This document shows positions 1 to 11,692 of a stretch of 64,000 nt of DNA, one piece after another; the stretch's first letter is position 1, and the number at the start of each line of letters is the position of its first letter. The translations under genes and the position numbers were made by a program. Location of the stretch: contig ML679941.1 in assembly GCA_007922225.1 (NCBI GenBank), positions 61,876,796 to 61,940,795 of the forward strand, read 5' to 3'. The DNA is from Emydura subglobosa (taxonomy: Eukaryota; Chordata; Testudines; Chelidae). The notes under the pieces are model-generated. The model did not search any database. It was not told the DNA's origin and was given only the letters and a program-made list of their open reading frames with translations.

Positions 1-825
1 GAAAAGCTAGATAAAAGATGAAGATTATGCATAGAGTATTTATTTTGAAATGGCCTAAAATCTTCTAAAATACAGGAAGTTTAAAAAATTTCCAGGGAAA
101 GGATACCTGCCACTCCATTCAATTTTAATTTTCTCTTGTATCAACAAAGATTCTCCATCCTACTCAAGTGTGAGTGATGGCCTTTATAGAAATAAAAGGC
201 ACATCATACCCACTCCTGTCACACAGATGACGACATGCTGCTGCTCCTGATGTTGCAACTTGTGACAACAGCCCTCAGAATTGGGGCTCTGCCTGTATTC
301 TGATCTGTTTTAAGCAGGGCAAGACTCACTAACCATCCACAGTATTTGCAAAGACAGCAACAAAGGCATCAGTTATTTAGCTCCCCCCCAGTCTAGAATT
401 GCTAGCTACAAAGAAAATGCTACTTATTTGCCAACAGCACACAGAATAATATAAACACCACAGTCAGACTGTATGAACAACAGCAGTAATGTAATATAAA
501 TATTCAGAGAAGCCAGCATCTGAAGAGCCATATATATCAGCAAAGAAATAAACAGACTCTTTGTCCTTACTTTTCTCTGCCTGGAATTAGGGTGCCTTGC
601 TGGGTGTCTGCTGCTATTCTTGGGCAGGCAGTGAGACTGACAGCTTGCAAGCTGACACCAATTACTATCCCTTCTCCCTTTCTTTGAGACCCCCTTCTTG
701 GATTTTATTTTATTTTTGTATTCTCCTGTTACTGAAGGCAAAGGGCCTTGTCACATTCACGCTGCTTCTCCCCACATTATTTTAATATGTTATTTTCATT
801 TTTCATAGCCATTAAAACTGCAAGC
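1..825. other. Unclassified AT-rich DNA, no feature seen
   Basis: I see no transposon terminus, conserved exon or RNA gene here. The short open frames at 424-741 and 597-785 overlap on opposite strands and show no recognisable motif, so I treat them as chance. Confidence 0.5.
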
Positions 826-1195
826 TCATTTGCATTTGTCTGTCAGTTTATCAAAGAAATTGATATGCACCGGCTCTGTCACTCTAAATGAAGTCTCTAC
901 ACACACTCAATCCACATGTAGTGTTTTAGATAAAACAAACAAATAAGTACATTGACTACAGCAAGATTTTAAGTGAATCTAAGTCGATTATTAATAAATC
1001 AAGGAGTTAATCACAATTAACTAAAAGAGAACTCATATCCTAAACTAGGATTAATATTCCAGTCTCTTTCAATCTATGACGTTAATTTACTACACAGGCT
1101 GGTTGCGATGCGTCTTGCAACTAGGCTTTTGCCCCCCCCCCCCCCCCTGGTGAATAGGTGCCAGTCTTTGATGTTGCTTGGAAGATAGATTCCCA
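826..1195 (-). mobile_element. LTR fragment related to the solo LTR at 51.4 kb
   Basis: This stretch aligns almost end to end with 51664-52030, in the same orientation and with only scattered differences and small indels. The matching part runs from the words GCAAGCTCA to GGAAGATAGATTCC. Because the 51.4 kb copy is a complete solo LTR with a target duplication, this one is read as a truncated internal piece of the same minus-strand LTR family. A run of about 16 C lies near 1131-1147, where the other copy has ordinary sequence. The fragment stops abruptly at about 1192, where unrelated sequence begins. Confidence 0.8.
1131..1147. repeat. Poly-C run
   Basis: A run of roughly 16 cytosines interrupts the LTR fragment at 826-1195. 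The homologous segment near 51970 has a C-rich but mixed sequence, so this is a local expansion or a sequencing-sensitive homopolymer. Confidence 0.85.
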
Positions 1196-1790
1196 TGCCC
1201 CCTCTATAAGTTCCCAGACACATTCGCAGACAGAAAGCAACATGCCAGAGTTCAAAGTGCAGTCAATGCGATGAGTTTATTGGGCCTAAAAACCAAGCAT
1301 AATGTTTCACACTAGTAGAGCTTCCTTCCCCATAACCATAGCTCTATCCACCGAAAGAACTCCCTCTCCTCCTCCTCCTTTTTGATAGGCTTAATTATAC
1401 CTGTAGTGTCCGCCCCGGTACCATCCCTTCCAATTTATGGTCATATTACATTTTGGAGGGTCTTGAGTCTGGGGGCTTCAGTACCACTTCTTTTGTACCC
1501 CATGGGAAGAGTAGGAAGTGAGGTTATATTTTGGTCATGGTCACTTTTAAGGTCCTGTAGTGTTTCTTTCTCACATTTCTCTTTCCCCTCCTTGTCCCTC
1601 CCAACCGGTTGCTTGGCCTTGCTCTCATGTCTGTCTTGAAGAAGGGTCAGAGCTATCTTTCATTTGTGCATTTATATATCAAACGCCCACTACATTTCAA
1701 AACATTTTAATTACATCCCTTAGCTCTTCTCACAGTAATAAAGAAAACCCATTGGTTGTGGGTAGGCAAAAGTAACACACAATGTTTACA
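1195..1790 (-). mobile_element. Possible second minus-strand LTR
   Basis: The plus strand starts with TGCCCCCTCTATAAG, which on the minus strand reads as an element ending in CA. A minus-strand AATAAA (plus TTTATT near 1277) followed by about 80 bases to that end resembles an R-U5 layout. No second terminus or target duplication was found, so the call is weak. Open frames 1382-1639 and 1560-1775 show no recognisable protein motif. Confidence 0.3.
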
Positions 1791-2099
1791 TGTGTATCTT
1801 CCAGACCTCAGCTTTCTGATGGGAAGCAGGCCCAAAAGCAGGCCCAGAATACCATCTCAGGCAGATATACAGGCCTAAATACTTATACAAACCTAAATTT
1901 TATACTACCATCACTAAGAGCTCCACCAATGGGAATGATACTTATTTAAGGTGGGCCAGATCCTGTACTGATATATTAAAAGACTCTGGTCCTGATTCTC
2001 ATTTACGTGTTATACCACTCTGGCACTTTAAATGGGACTTGCAGGTAATGAGTTACAAAATGAGTTACACCTAGCGAGGAACATGTAGGCAATAAGAAG

Positions 2100-2690
2100 A
2101 GGTTCTATAAAAACACAAGGAACAAGAGAAAGACAAAGGAAAGTTTAGGTCCACTACTTAGCAGGGAAGGAGAGCTAATAATGGAAGATACTAAGAATGC
2201 TGAGTTGTTTAATGTCTATTTTGCCTCAGTCTACACTAAAAAGGTAAATTTTGACCAGATGCTTAACACCATTAATTAACAACAAGGGAAAGGAACACAA
2301 GCCAGAATAGGGAAATAACAGGTTAAAGAATATTTAGATAGGGTAGACTTATTAAAGTCAGCAAGACTGATGAAATTTACCTTGGGGTATTTCAGGAACT
2401 AGCTTAAGCAAACTTGGAACCATTAGCATTTGAGAACTTGTGGAGGATGAGTGAGATCCCAGAGGACTGCAGACAGACAAATATAGTACCAATTTTTTTT
2501 AAAAAGGGGACCCAGAGAATTATAGACCAGTCAGCCTAATTTAGGTACCTGAAAGGGTATTATAACAGGAAACAATCAGTTTGTAAGCATTTAGAATATC
2601 ATAGGTAATAAGTAATAGCTAATATCGATTTATCAAGAACAAATCATGCCATACACACCAACCTAATTTCCTTCTTTGACAAGGCTTGGG
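2100..2690 (+). pseudogene. Decayed CR1 LINE ORF2 fragment
   Basis: Translated in several frames, this segment follows the CR1 ORF2 order. A linker about nascent codons for an AELFNVYFASVYT-like motif comes first, then an EIPEDCR-like segment, then IVPIF followed by a lysine/glycine turn that opens the RT domain, and then a degraded fingers region near 2620-2690. Frameshifts and stops are frequent, so this is an old copy. It is cut off at about 2690 before the catalytic RT motifs. Confidence 0.7.
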
Positions 2691-2862
2691 CCCAAAGTCA
2701 CAGTGGGACTAAGGCTTTGCCCCACTCCACTATCAGGGTCCTAAGAACTCGGTCCTGAGTGCTTGCTGACCCATGTCAGACTGATTTCTGTGTGGACAGA
2801 AGGGGGCGTGGACTCAAACCTGAGTCAGAGCCTGGTCTTAGTGTGCAGTGTAGACATATCCT
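2691..2862. mobile_element. Half of a foldback DNA element
   Basis: The segment ends with GTGTAGACATATCC. This resembles the terminal inverted repeat words (GGxTATGTCTACAC) seen in the elements at 10470-10748 and 53231-55826. Its GC-rich body with CTGAGTC/GACTC words resembles the body of the 10.5 kb MITE. Only one end is recognisable. Confidence 0.4.
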
Positions 2863-4908
2863 GATGTGTTAACATTTCATAATATAAGCTAGAGTCTTTT
2901 TGGGATCTAAATCAAAAGCATCATACAGTACTTTCTCTATGAATGTGAGCTCGTCAGTGCAGTCTTTCCCAGGTGGTAAGCAAAATACACAAGCTTTCAG
3001 GGATTGACCTTGGCTTTCTTCTTTCAGGGGCCATGACATTTTTGACTTCCTGTTAATTGGAAAAAATTGCTCTGTATTAGTCTTGTGATTTTATTTTTCC
3101 CCACTTGGTGGTTTCAATCCAACTTTCAGTGTGAGAAACTGTAGAGTCCAAATTATTGCTGTCCAGTTGTTTCACAATTGTGGAAATGGAGGATTTCAAT
3201 TTATATAGCTTTACACTTCTCATGACAATTGAATGGTTTATAGGTTCCTCCAAATCATAACAAACTGTGGAATTCTCATCTCTTGTTCATAAACAGAATG
3301 TCATCGCTTTGTTCCAAGAAATGCTACTACATTATGCAATTAAACATTTTAAAACCATTCTTATCCATGCCATAGCATTATTATTATTTCCCTATGTTTT
3401 TAATCCCAAGCGTATCAGGTTTTCAATTGTTGAGGGTTTTTTTGTTTTGTTCTCTAGGTGTGGTTTTTTTCCCTTGTCAAAATATTATCTGCAATTAGTT
3501 GAGTTTTAAAAATTAAGCAATCCATAGTAGAGAGCTTCTGTATGATGCATCTGCTCAAGCTTGAATCCAGTCCCATCTCTGCCCTTTCCTACCACATTTA
3601 ATTTGTACTGTTGAAAAAATAGGGGCTTTATTAGAAACATAATCAAAACACAATCGCAAACATATGGAGATACTTTTCTGATTGATTACAGGCAATTAAG
3701 AGGGCAAAAACAAATGTAACTTTACACATTCTAAAAATCAATACAACTAAATTGACAAGTAAATTATCATAGTCAAACATATTAATTCTTCATCCCTATA
3801 AACAAATCTCAGCAAAAGAAACAAAATATCAGCTGAAAACCACAGCCAGCCAGATTCAAGATATAATTATACATACAACATTTGCATAGTGCTAAGCTGA
3901 AGTACATGCAACATTTTATCTTCAGTTCTAAAAATATTTCCCTTAGGAAACTGGACAGTGGAGGGGGCTAATAATGGAATATACTCTCTCACCTCTGTGC
4001 CATCTGTTCCCATCCAAACCAGGTTGGCAGTGTCCAAAAGGTGTTGGCAACTGATGACTGGTCAGAAGCCTGTAGCTCTTGAGCAATCAAGAGGATAGAA
4101 CCAGCAGGTCATCCTTTGGCAGCACTGCACAGGAAAAGCTAGAGCTAAGAGATATACATGTTGTACTTTTTTGTTTACACCTTCATCCTCCAACTCCTGC
4201 CTTGGTACACAACAAGAAATAAAACATTGTTTCATGAAATAGTGCATGTGTAAGAAGAGGTTATATGAGGTCTCAAGTAAGGCTAGGTATTAGGAGTTGT
4301 CCTCTGCACTGAATGGGAAAAAGTCCCATGTCTCTTTCATGCTTGCTTTTCTCTCAAGAACACCAGGGAAAAAAAGAAGGATGTGGCAGGAGAATGGACA
4401 TGTTTGAGGGGACCGAGTCCTCAGTGGAGGATGAATCAAATTCTTTGTGAAATTTTGAAACCCAGAATGAAAAAGTCATGAGAAAATAGAATTAAAGGGA
4501 AAATAAAGGAGAGTCAGGGAAATAGTTACACTCGTATGTGTATGTGTGTGTCTTGCAGGATCAAAGGATAGGAACATAAAGTTACTTTTCATGATGAGAA
4601 AAAGGACCACAGATACCTGTCAGATGACTTCCCAATGGCAGTGTAAAGGTGACTGACTACACTAAAAATATAATGTTGAATTATTCAATGAGACATTAAA
4701 AGAATTTTCAACACAAGGGTAACAGAGAACAAACAGAAAAAATATTGAATTCAGAGGTGTCCTGAATCTCCCTCTGTGTAATAAGGATATACATAACATC
4801 AGACAAATGATTGTGCAGCACATTCCTTCTTAAGAAAAGAGGCCCTTATGCTGTCAATTGCCCTTATGCCAGAATATCTGTATTCAACATATAGCGTACA
4901 TTTATTAC
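2863..4908. other. Unclassified DNA, no feature seen
   Basis: This interval is AT-rich with short chance frames, such as 3267-3509 and 4062-4247, none of which shows a motif. I recognise no transposon end, RNA gene or exon. Confidence 0.45.
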
Positions 4909-6222
4909 AAGAGTTCTGAAGGAACTCAGATATGAAATTGCATAATTACTAACTGTGGTATGTAACCTATCCCGTAAATCAGCTTGTGCACCAGATGATT
5001 GAAGGATAGCTAATGTGACACCAATTTTTAAAAAAGGCTCCAGAGGCGATCCTGGCAATGACAGAACAGTAAGTCTAACTTCAGCACCAGGCAAACTAGT
5101 TGAAACTATAGTAAAGAACATAATTAGCAGACAAATAGATGAACACAATTTCTTGCTGAAGAGTCAACATGGCTTTTTTAAAGGGAAATTATGCCTCAGC
5201 AATCTATTAGAATTCTTTAAGAGGCTCAACAAACATGTCAACAAGTGTGATCCAGTGGACTTTCAGAAAGCCTTTGACAAGGTCCCTCAACAAAGGCTCT
5301 TAAGCAAAAGAAGCAATCATGGGATAAGAAAGAAGGTCCTCTCATGGATCGATAACTGGTTAAAAGAGAGAAAACAAAGGGTAGGAATAAATGGTCAGTT
5401 TTCAGAATGGTGAGAAGTAAATAGTGGTGTCCCTCAGGGATCTATACTGGGAGTAGTGCTGTTCAACATATTCATAAATGATCTGGAAAAATGGGTAAAC
5501 AGTGAGGTGGAAAAATTTGCAGATGATACAAGACTACTCAAGATAGTTAAGTCCAAATCAGAAAGCAAAGAGTTACAAAGGGATCTCACAAAACTGGGTG
5601 ATTGGCCAAGAAAATGGCAGATGAAATTCAGTAGTGATAAATGCAAAGTAATGCACATTGGAAAATATAATCCCACCTATACATACAAAATGATAGGATT
5701 TAAATTAGCTGTACCACTAAGGAAAGAGATCTTGAAATCATTGTGGATAATTCTCTGAAAACATCTGCTCAATTCGCAGTGGCAGTCATAATGCCACTAT
5801 ATAAATCTGTGGTATATCCATACCTTGAATACTGCATGCAGTTCTGGTCACCTCATCACAAAAAGAGATATATTAGAATTGGAAAAGATACTGAGAAGGG
5901 CAATAAAGATAATAGGAATGAATAACAATAGGTTAAAAAGACTGGGACTTTTCAGCTTGGAAAACATGACTACGAGGGAATATGGTACAGGTCTATAATA
6001 TCATGACTGGTGTGGAGATAGTGAATAAGGTAGTGTTATTTACTCCTTCACATAACATGAGAACCCAGGTCACCCAATGAAATTAATAGGCAGCAGGTTT
6101 AAAACAAAAAAAAGGAAGTAGTTGTTCACAAAGCACACAATCAATCTGTGGAACTCATTAACAAGGGATGTTGTGAATGCCAAAACTATAACAGGGTTCA
6201 AAAAAGAACTAGATAAGTTCCT
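4909..6222 (+). mobile_element. CR1 LINE, 5'-truncated
   Basis: The copy enters inside ORF2, runs through the reverse transcriptase and ends in the 3' UTR. It has premature stops and frame breaks and is inactive. The 3' region shares the words TGTTGTGAATGCCAAAACTATAACAG with the next CR1 copy at 6424, so the two are tandem-like neighbours of one family. CR1 LINEs make up a large part of turtle genomes and are usually 5' truncated, as here. Confidence 0.9.
5015..5925 (+). pseudogene. CR1 reverse transcriptase (broken)
   Basis: Three frame-shifted pieces together cover much of the CR1 RT domain. At 5015-5413, TPIFKKGSRGDPGND and SLTSAPGKLVETI mark the fingers and FQKAFDKVPQQRL the palm, followed by SWIDNWLKERKQRVGINGQ. 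At 5456-5758, LLFNIFINDLEKWVNSEVEK precedes the catalytic FADD, and then KWQMKFSSDKCKVMHIGKY. At 5743-5925 the C-terminal thumb segment ends in SVVYPYLEYCMQFWSPH. The first piece ends at a stop just after FSEW, where intact copies continue. Polymerase function is lost. The family copies its own RNA into DNA at a nicked chromosomal target. Confidence 0.9.
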
Positions 6223-6423
6223 CGCCCAGGGGCAGAAGCAGGCTCGGTCTGGCAAATGGAGAAGATGAGACTCTGTGACCTGAGGCTCCTCTCCAGGTGG
6301 TGATGCATTCCTGGGCCTAACTACTCACTAACAACTATTACTGGGAAAGGGGGTGCCTGGTACTCATGGGGAGGAGTAGGCCTGGGGAGGGAGTTTCCAG
6401 GCCCAGCTATTCAGAGGAGCACT
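6223..6423. other. Spacer between two CR1 copies
   Basis: Moderately GC-rich sequence with GGCCTGGG and CCAGGCCC words lies between the two CR1 3' regions. It may be a diverged CR1 3' UTR variant or an unrelated insertion; I cannot assign it. Confidence 0.3.
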
Positions 6424-6769
6424 TATGGTTTAAAACAAACAAAAAGAAGTATTTTTTCACACAATGCACAGTCAACCTATGGAACTCTTTGTGGGGATGT
6501 TGTGAAGACCAAAACTATAACGAGGTTGAAAAAAGAATTAGATAAGTTCATGGAGGATAGGTTGATCAATGCCTATTAGCCAAGATAGTCAGGGATGCAA
6601 CCCCATACTCTAGTGTTCCTAGCCTCTGACTACCAGAAGCTGGAAGTGAGCGACAGGGGAGGGGATTACTCGGTGATTGCCTGCTCTGTTCATTTCCTCT
6701 GAAGCACCTAACATTGGCCCCTGTCAGAAGACAGGATACTGAGCTAGATGGACCATTGGTCTGACCCAG

Positions 6770-7867
6770 TGTAGGAAGGTGCAGTGGCCTTTCTCCGAGC
6801 CGGGGCCCGAAGAAGGGCCACAACCGTGTGGCCGGACAGAGAAAGGGCCGGCAGCCCAGTCTGCCCGGCAACCGGGAGACTGGCTCGCGATAGGTCCTGC
6901 TGGCCGACCAATCCAGCTCCAGAGGGGCGGAGTCTCAGCCAGGGCTGAGAATACAAAAAGCAGGCCCCACAGCTCAGAAGGAAGGAAGCTATCGCCGAAG
7001 GCAGACGTGCGGCCCCGCCACCTACAGTAGAAGCCTGAACCGGGCCGGGCTACTGACACAAGTGAGCGCCTCCTGGGGCACAGACCCTGAGAGCGGCCCA
7101 AGCGACCAACCACTAAGGGTTGGGTAGGGTAGGGCCTCCGGGATCCCTAGACTGGCCAAGGCCTACAGGCCCCCAGGACTGGGCCAAGCCCGTAGGCCCT
7201 AGTGATTGGACTGAGTCCCCTGAGCTGGAGGGCTGGGAGACACCCCCCCCCACCCCGAGGCCGGACCTGACCTAGAGGAGCTGCCTAAGGCTGAGCCATC
7301 CCTTGAGACGGGACAGGACCTAGAGGAGCTGCCGGAGGCCAAGCCATCCCCTGAGCCCTGGGACCTGGAGGAGCTGCCCCTCGCTGAGGAGCTTGCCGCC
7401 TGTGGATGCCGAGGGACTGGCGAGCCTGCCAGGGGCAGTCTACCCCAATGACTCCGAGGAACCCACAGATGCAGGTACCTGGAGCTATGGGGAGGAAGTA
7501 TCCCAGGGGCAGCCATAACCGTGGCTGAGATAGGGGCAAGCCCCGTCGGTGTGTTGCGGCAGGAGACCTGCCGACTTAGTGGCAACGTCTTTGCCACTGC
7601 TAGGGCCCTGGGCTGGGATGCAGTGGAGTTGGGTGGGCCTGCGTCCCCCTACCTTCCCCCTTATCTTTGCCACCCAGGGAGTGAGCACCGTCCCCTGCAC
7701 TCCTAATTCGAAAACATTGCTTGCTCGCCTGCCCTGCCTGAGGACCGGGGCACCAGACTCATATCCACAGCGAACATTCCTCTTGTAGGAAGGTGCAGTG
7801 GCCTTCCTCCGAGCCGGGGCCTGAAGAAGGGCCACAACCGCGGAGCCGGACAGGACCCCGTACTACA
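6770..7867 (+). mobile_element. 1.1 kb non-autonomous LTR element with CCCAG target duplication
   Basis: Both ends carry the same block of about 75 bases starting TGTAGGAAGGTGCAGTGG (at 6770 and at 7784). The right end finishes in GTACTACA, so the element has the TG...CA termini of LTR elements. The 5-bp duplication CCCAG sits at 6765-6769 and 7868-7872. The left LTR probably runs to about 7058 (GGGCTACTGACA resembles the right terminus), which makes the 84-bp right LTR an internally deleted copy. The interior is GC-rich and has no RT, protease or integrase. It does carry an open plus-strand stretch with a tandem acidic repeat (see 7269-7400). This fits a small non-autonomous element mobilised in trans. 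I do not recognise the family. Confidence 0.8.
7269..7400 (+). repeat. In-frame tandem repeat (DLEELP units) inside the LTR element
   Basis: Three copies of a GAGCTGCC-centred unit are spaced 48 and 45 bases apart (centres near 7278, 7326 and 7371), so the plus-strand frame is kept. Each unit encodes DLEELP followed by an acidic, proline- and serine-containing stretch. The frame stays open for about 60 codons and ends at a stop near 7450. The multiple-of-three spacing suggests this was once protein, perhaps a Gag-like or accessory product of the parent element. There is no homology I can name. Confidence 0.6.
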
Positions 7868-7899
7868 CCCAGTATTGCCATTCTTATGTTCTTATGTTT

Positions 7900-9055
7900 A
7901 TTTCCTGTGTTGGTATTAATGAGTGATGGGAAAGAAACTGTGAACTGTATTGGTGGATCACTGCATGTGCACAGAATGCATAGGCGTTAACAGGAGATTG
8001 CAGGCGTGCACTTGTGTGCTGATCAAGGTTTTAGGGCCTAAACAATTCTCACTGAAATTGAAACTTCTGTGGGAATTGGTTGGGTCCTTAGGTGAAGTTC
8101 ACTCCCATGCAAAGTACAGTGGAACCATACAAAACCCTAGGATCTGGAACTTAAGTGGGGCAGAGGGCTTTGCATAGATGCTCTGTACCAGGTGAATAAT
8201 AGGTTTAAAGCATCTAGCGGTTTCACAAACTGTTTTTGTATCTAATTATTTTCTTGTAGTTTTTCATTTTGCATGTTGGCATGTTTTAAATGAGGAACTT
8301 TCCTAGCAAAGATTCTATCATAGAGATAGATTGGGGGAGGGGGAAGTTCAGCACCCCACCCGCAACTTTCCTCTCCTTGAGTGAGTCCTGGAGTGCTGAG
8401 CATATTTGAAATTCTGGCCCATAATTCCTAGGCAGCAGGTAACCTGTAAACTGCAGATTCACCAGAAAATTACAATTAGCAGGGATCAACGACCTACAGT
8501 TTCTCTTTCTGCTTAAAATATCTTCCAACCTAAGCAACCAAATGTAGTTCTCAGCAGGAGAGCTTGTGCTGGCCAAAATAAGATTAAAATGTTGCAGTCC
8601 TGATTTTAGAACATATGAGGCAACTGCTCTCACACCAACAGGGAGTCTTAAACAGGCCTTGTGGCACAGGGCACAGAGGGAGGACTATTGATCTTTTTGC
8701 CAAACTGTAAAAAATAAAAAAGTGAGGTACTGAAGACTTTTTAGAGGAAAAGGTCAATCTTAACAAGGTCTACAAGCAATAACAGTAGCTAAAAATTAAC
8801 TGCTTAAATGCCTTTGGATTTAATATATAGAGTAATAGTTTCAGAGGATATTTAAATGTCTTTTAGATAAGAGAATAAAGGTAGGGGGGGAATACATGAT
8901 GTCTGATGCAGTATTACTTCCTTTTTAACCAAGTTAAAACCAGAAATAAAGTCAGAAGAGGACAATGAATTTGTCTCATCAGAATATTTATCATAAAAAA
9001 TATATTCTTCACACAGCCATCTAATTAATTGATTTTTCATCAAACCTTTAGCTAT
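7900..9055. other. Unclassified DNA, no feature seen
   Basis: No transposon ends or conserved exons recognised. The minus frames at 8286-8633 and 8584-8766 and the plus frame at 7950-8177 lack motifs. Confidence 0.4.
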
Positions 9056-9063
9056 GACTGGAG

Positions 9064-9790
9064 CAGTGGTTCCCAACCTTTTTGGCTCAAGGGCCACAAA
9101 TATCATTTTTACAATCCTGAAGGGCCACCTCTCTATGAACTCATAAAAATGTGTTGACCTATTCACCATAAAGGACTATACGTCACTACATATTTAAAGT
9201 AACATTTTGATGCTACTGTGCTCATTTTTACATTCATTATTTTACACCTACAAATTACTCACATTATGTCTCACACTCACAGACAAAGCAGTAGTGTAGA
9301 TGAGTAACTGTCACTACACACTGAAGCTCATGACCTGGCAGCTATGTCAAGGAAGGTGGCCTGCTAAGTGCAGGCCAAAACAGAAGGAAGGCTCCTTTCT
9401 GCACCCAAGAGGACAGGAGATCAGTGCTTCCCTGCCTGTTGCAGGAAAACTGCATGCATCCTGTAGCCCTGTGTGCTCCATCTGGGTCCCTAGGCAGTGG
9501 CTCCCTTCTGCAGCCAGGGGGAGGGAAGATCGGTGCTCCCCTCCCTCTGTCTCCAGCAGGGATCCCAGGAGGAGCACTTTGCTGTGCTCTCTGCTGGAGC
9601 CAAGCTGATCTCCTGTCCCCTTTGGTGCAGCAAGGAGCCTGCACCAGTCTTGTAACCCCACAGCAATGTGCTCCACCTGAGTCTTTAGGCAGTGGCTCCC
9701 TTCTGCAGCCAGCGGGAGGGGAGTGGCAGGAGACTTTGAAAGACCCCATGGGCCACTTTTGGCCCCTGGGCCATGGGTAGGGAACCACTG
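9064..9790. mobile_element. Non-autonomous hAT-like DNA element
   Basis: The ends are inverted copies of CAGTGGTTCCC (9064) and GGGAACCACTG (to 9790), a typical hAT terminus. Next to them lie GGGCCA and TGGCCC words. Flanking 8-bp sequences GACTGGAG (9056-9063) and AACTAGAG (9791-9798) agree at 6 of 8 positions, consistent with an aged 8-bp target duplication. The interior carries a near-duplicate block with the word TAGGCAGTGGCTCCCTTCTG at 9491 and 9686, about 195 bases apart. The open frames inside (9342-9788 and others) overlap on both strands and show no transposase motif. Confidence 0.83.
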
Positions 9791-9798
9791 AACTAGAG

Positions 9799-10469
9799 GA
9801 TGGTATATTCTGCTCTAGTCATCATGATGTCCTTGCAGTCAATGACACCCCAAGCAGTCGTTGTGAGATAAGTGTGCTGCACGGTGCATGCTGAATAACA
9901 CACCTACCAATCTTTGGTATTAAAGAGATTTACATATCTAGTCCATCATGCATGATGCTAAATTTCACTCCTTTGTGGAGGGGGAAATGTAAATCTCATC
10001 AAACCTTTTCTGAACAATTTTTTCAAGGCTTTAGCTTAGCTCAGATTCTCTGCGCTGCAGTATGAGAAGCTCAGTTTGATTCCAGAGTCTTCCTTTCACT
10101 CGCTTGATTAGCAGAGTCTGAGAGTACTACCAAGCTGACACATTTAGATGTAGTGGAGCAAACTGCACCATGCCTTTGTGACTCATAAATTCATATGCGA
10201 ATATCATTAACAAGCTGTGGAGTAAATCCTACCCTTTTGCTAGCCACCTTTGTTTTTAACTGCACTTTTTTAATGTGCAAAATGAAAAGAGCAAGACGTT
10301 TTACAGGTTACACAGCGTTTATTCATGTCAATGATTTCAGTTAAAAATGAGACATTTGTCATGACATTATAGATTTTTATAGTAGCGTTCACCATAAAGG
10401 TCCCACTTCCATATTTCATTTCTCATTTCATAAAGTGAGGTAAACTGAAAAACTGTTGCAGTGAGTACT
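9799..10469. other. Unclassified DNA, no feature seen
   Basis: Mostly AT-rich; nothing recognised. Confidence 0.4.
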
Positions 10470-10748
10470 ATGGGTGTGTCTACACAGCAACTAGACACTC
10501 GCGTCTGACCCATGCTAGAAAACTCAGGCTCAGGCTATGGGGCAGTTTTAGCTGTGTACATTTCCAGACCCAGCCTGGAGCCTGGGCTCTAGGACCCTGT
10601 AGGGTGGGAGGGTCCTAGAGCTTAAACTCCAGCCCAAGCCCAGGAGTTTATCCAGTAATGAAAGAGCCCCAAAGCCTGAACCCCATGAGTCTGAGTCAGC
10701 TGAAACAGACCAGCCATGGATTTTTCTTTGTTGTGTAAACATACCCTA
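10470..10748. mobile_element. Foldback MITE with GTGTCTACAC-type ends
   Basis: The left end reads GGGTGTGTCTACACAGCAA and the right end reads TTGTTGTGTAAACATACCC, its imperfect inverse. The body is GC-richer with self-complementary words such as CCTGGAGCCTGGGCTC, so the 279-bp element could fold back. A half copy lies at 19438-19600. No coding capacity. The superfamily is uncertain, because the ends resemble those of the Harbinger copies further right. Confidence 0.7.
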
Positions 10749-11199
10749 TGAGCCCAGGGGCGGGGTCACGAATACTATAGTACATACCCCATACTTAACT
10801 TAGAACCCTAACACTGCCAAACTATAAAATTGCCTCTTTAATTGCAGGGGGAATGTGAAGCATGATCTAGGTGAATGCTACATGATTGATTGGTTCAGCG
10901 AAATAGGGAGCCTTTAAAAATGGTAATCTATTTGTATTTGACTAGAAATACAAAATAATACTAGGCAGTTTGTCAGAAAGACTGATTTGTCAGAAGTGGA
11001 CTTCATGTCTAGTGTGGGCTTTGGTACTGATTTATGGGATGAACTCAACGCCCACTGGTTAATAGCAGTGACATTGATTAGTGCCAGGGATTAACACCAG
11101 TCCCTGCAGTACTCTGAGAGTGAGATTGGCATGGTAAGAAAAATAAAATGTTTTTTTAACCATTTTGTGCTCTTTCAAAGACGTTCATTGATGGGCCAT
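10749..11199. other. Unclassified DNA, no feature seen
   Basis: No transposon end or exon recognised between the MITE and the next CR1. Confidence 0.4.
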
Positions 11200-11692
11200 C
11201 ATTAAACATCAGAACGGCCATACTGGGTCAGACCAATGGTCCATCTAGCCCAGTGTCCTGTCTCCTGACAGTGGCCAGTGCCAGGTGCTTCAGAGGGAAT
11301 TAACAGAACAGGTAAACATCAAATGATCCATCCCATCAGCTATTCCCAGCCTCTGGCAAACAGCAATCCATGCCCATCCTGGCTAATAGCCATTGATAGA
11401 CCTATCCTCTATCAACTTATCTAGTTCTTTTTTGAACCTCTGTTATAGTCTTGGCCTTTACAACATCCTCTGGCAAGGAGTTTCACTGTGCATTGTGTGA
11501 AGAAATATTTCCTTTTGTTCCTTTTAAACCTGCTGCCTATTAATTTCATTTGGTGACCCCTAGTTTTTTGTTATCAGAAGGAATAAATAACACTTCCTAA
11601 TTTAATTTCTCCACGTCAGTCATGATTTTATAGACTTCTACGAGATCCCCCCTTTAGTCGCCTCTTTTCCAAGCTGAAAAATCCCAGTCTTT

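Larger units (their letters stand above)
6424..7899 (+). mobile_element. CR1 3' end, split by an LTR element
   Basis: The CR1 3' UTR runs from 6424 to 6769, ending in the familiar block about a GGACCATTGGTCTGACCCAG tract. It resumes at 7868 with CCCAGTATTGCC and the short tail repeat ATTCTTATGTTCTTATG, which is typical of CR1 3' ends. The intervening 6770-7867 is a foreign insertion flanked by CCCAG on both sides. Removing it restores the expected CR1 junction, which dates the LTR element as younger than the CR1. Confidence 0.88.

Noticed and set aside
9342..9788. 148-codon minus-strand frame
   Set aside because: It runs almost end to end through a hAT element without any transposase motif and repeats itself because of the internal duplication.
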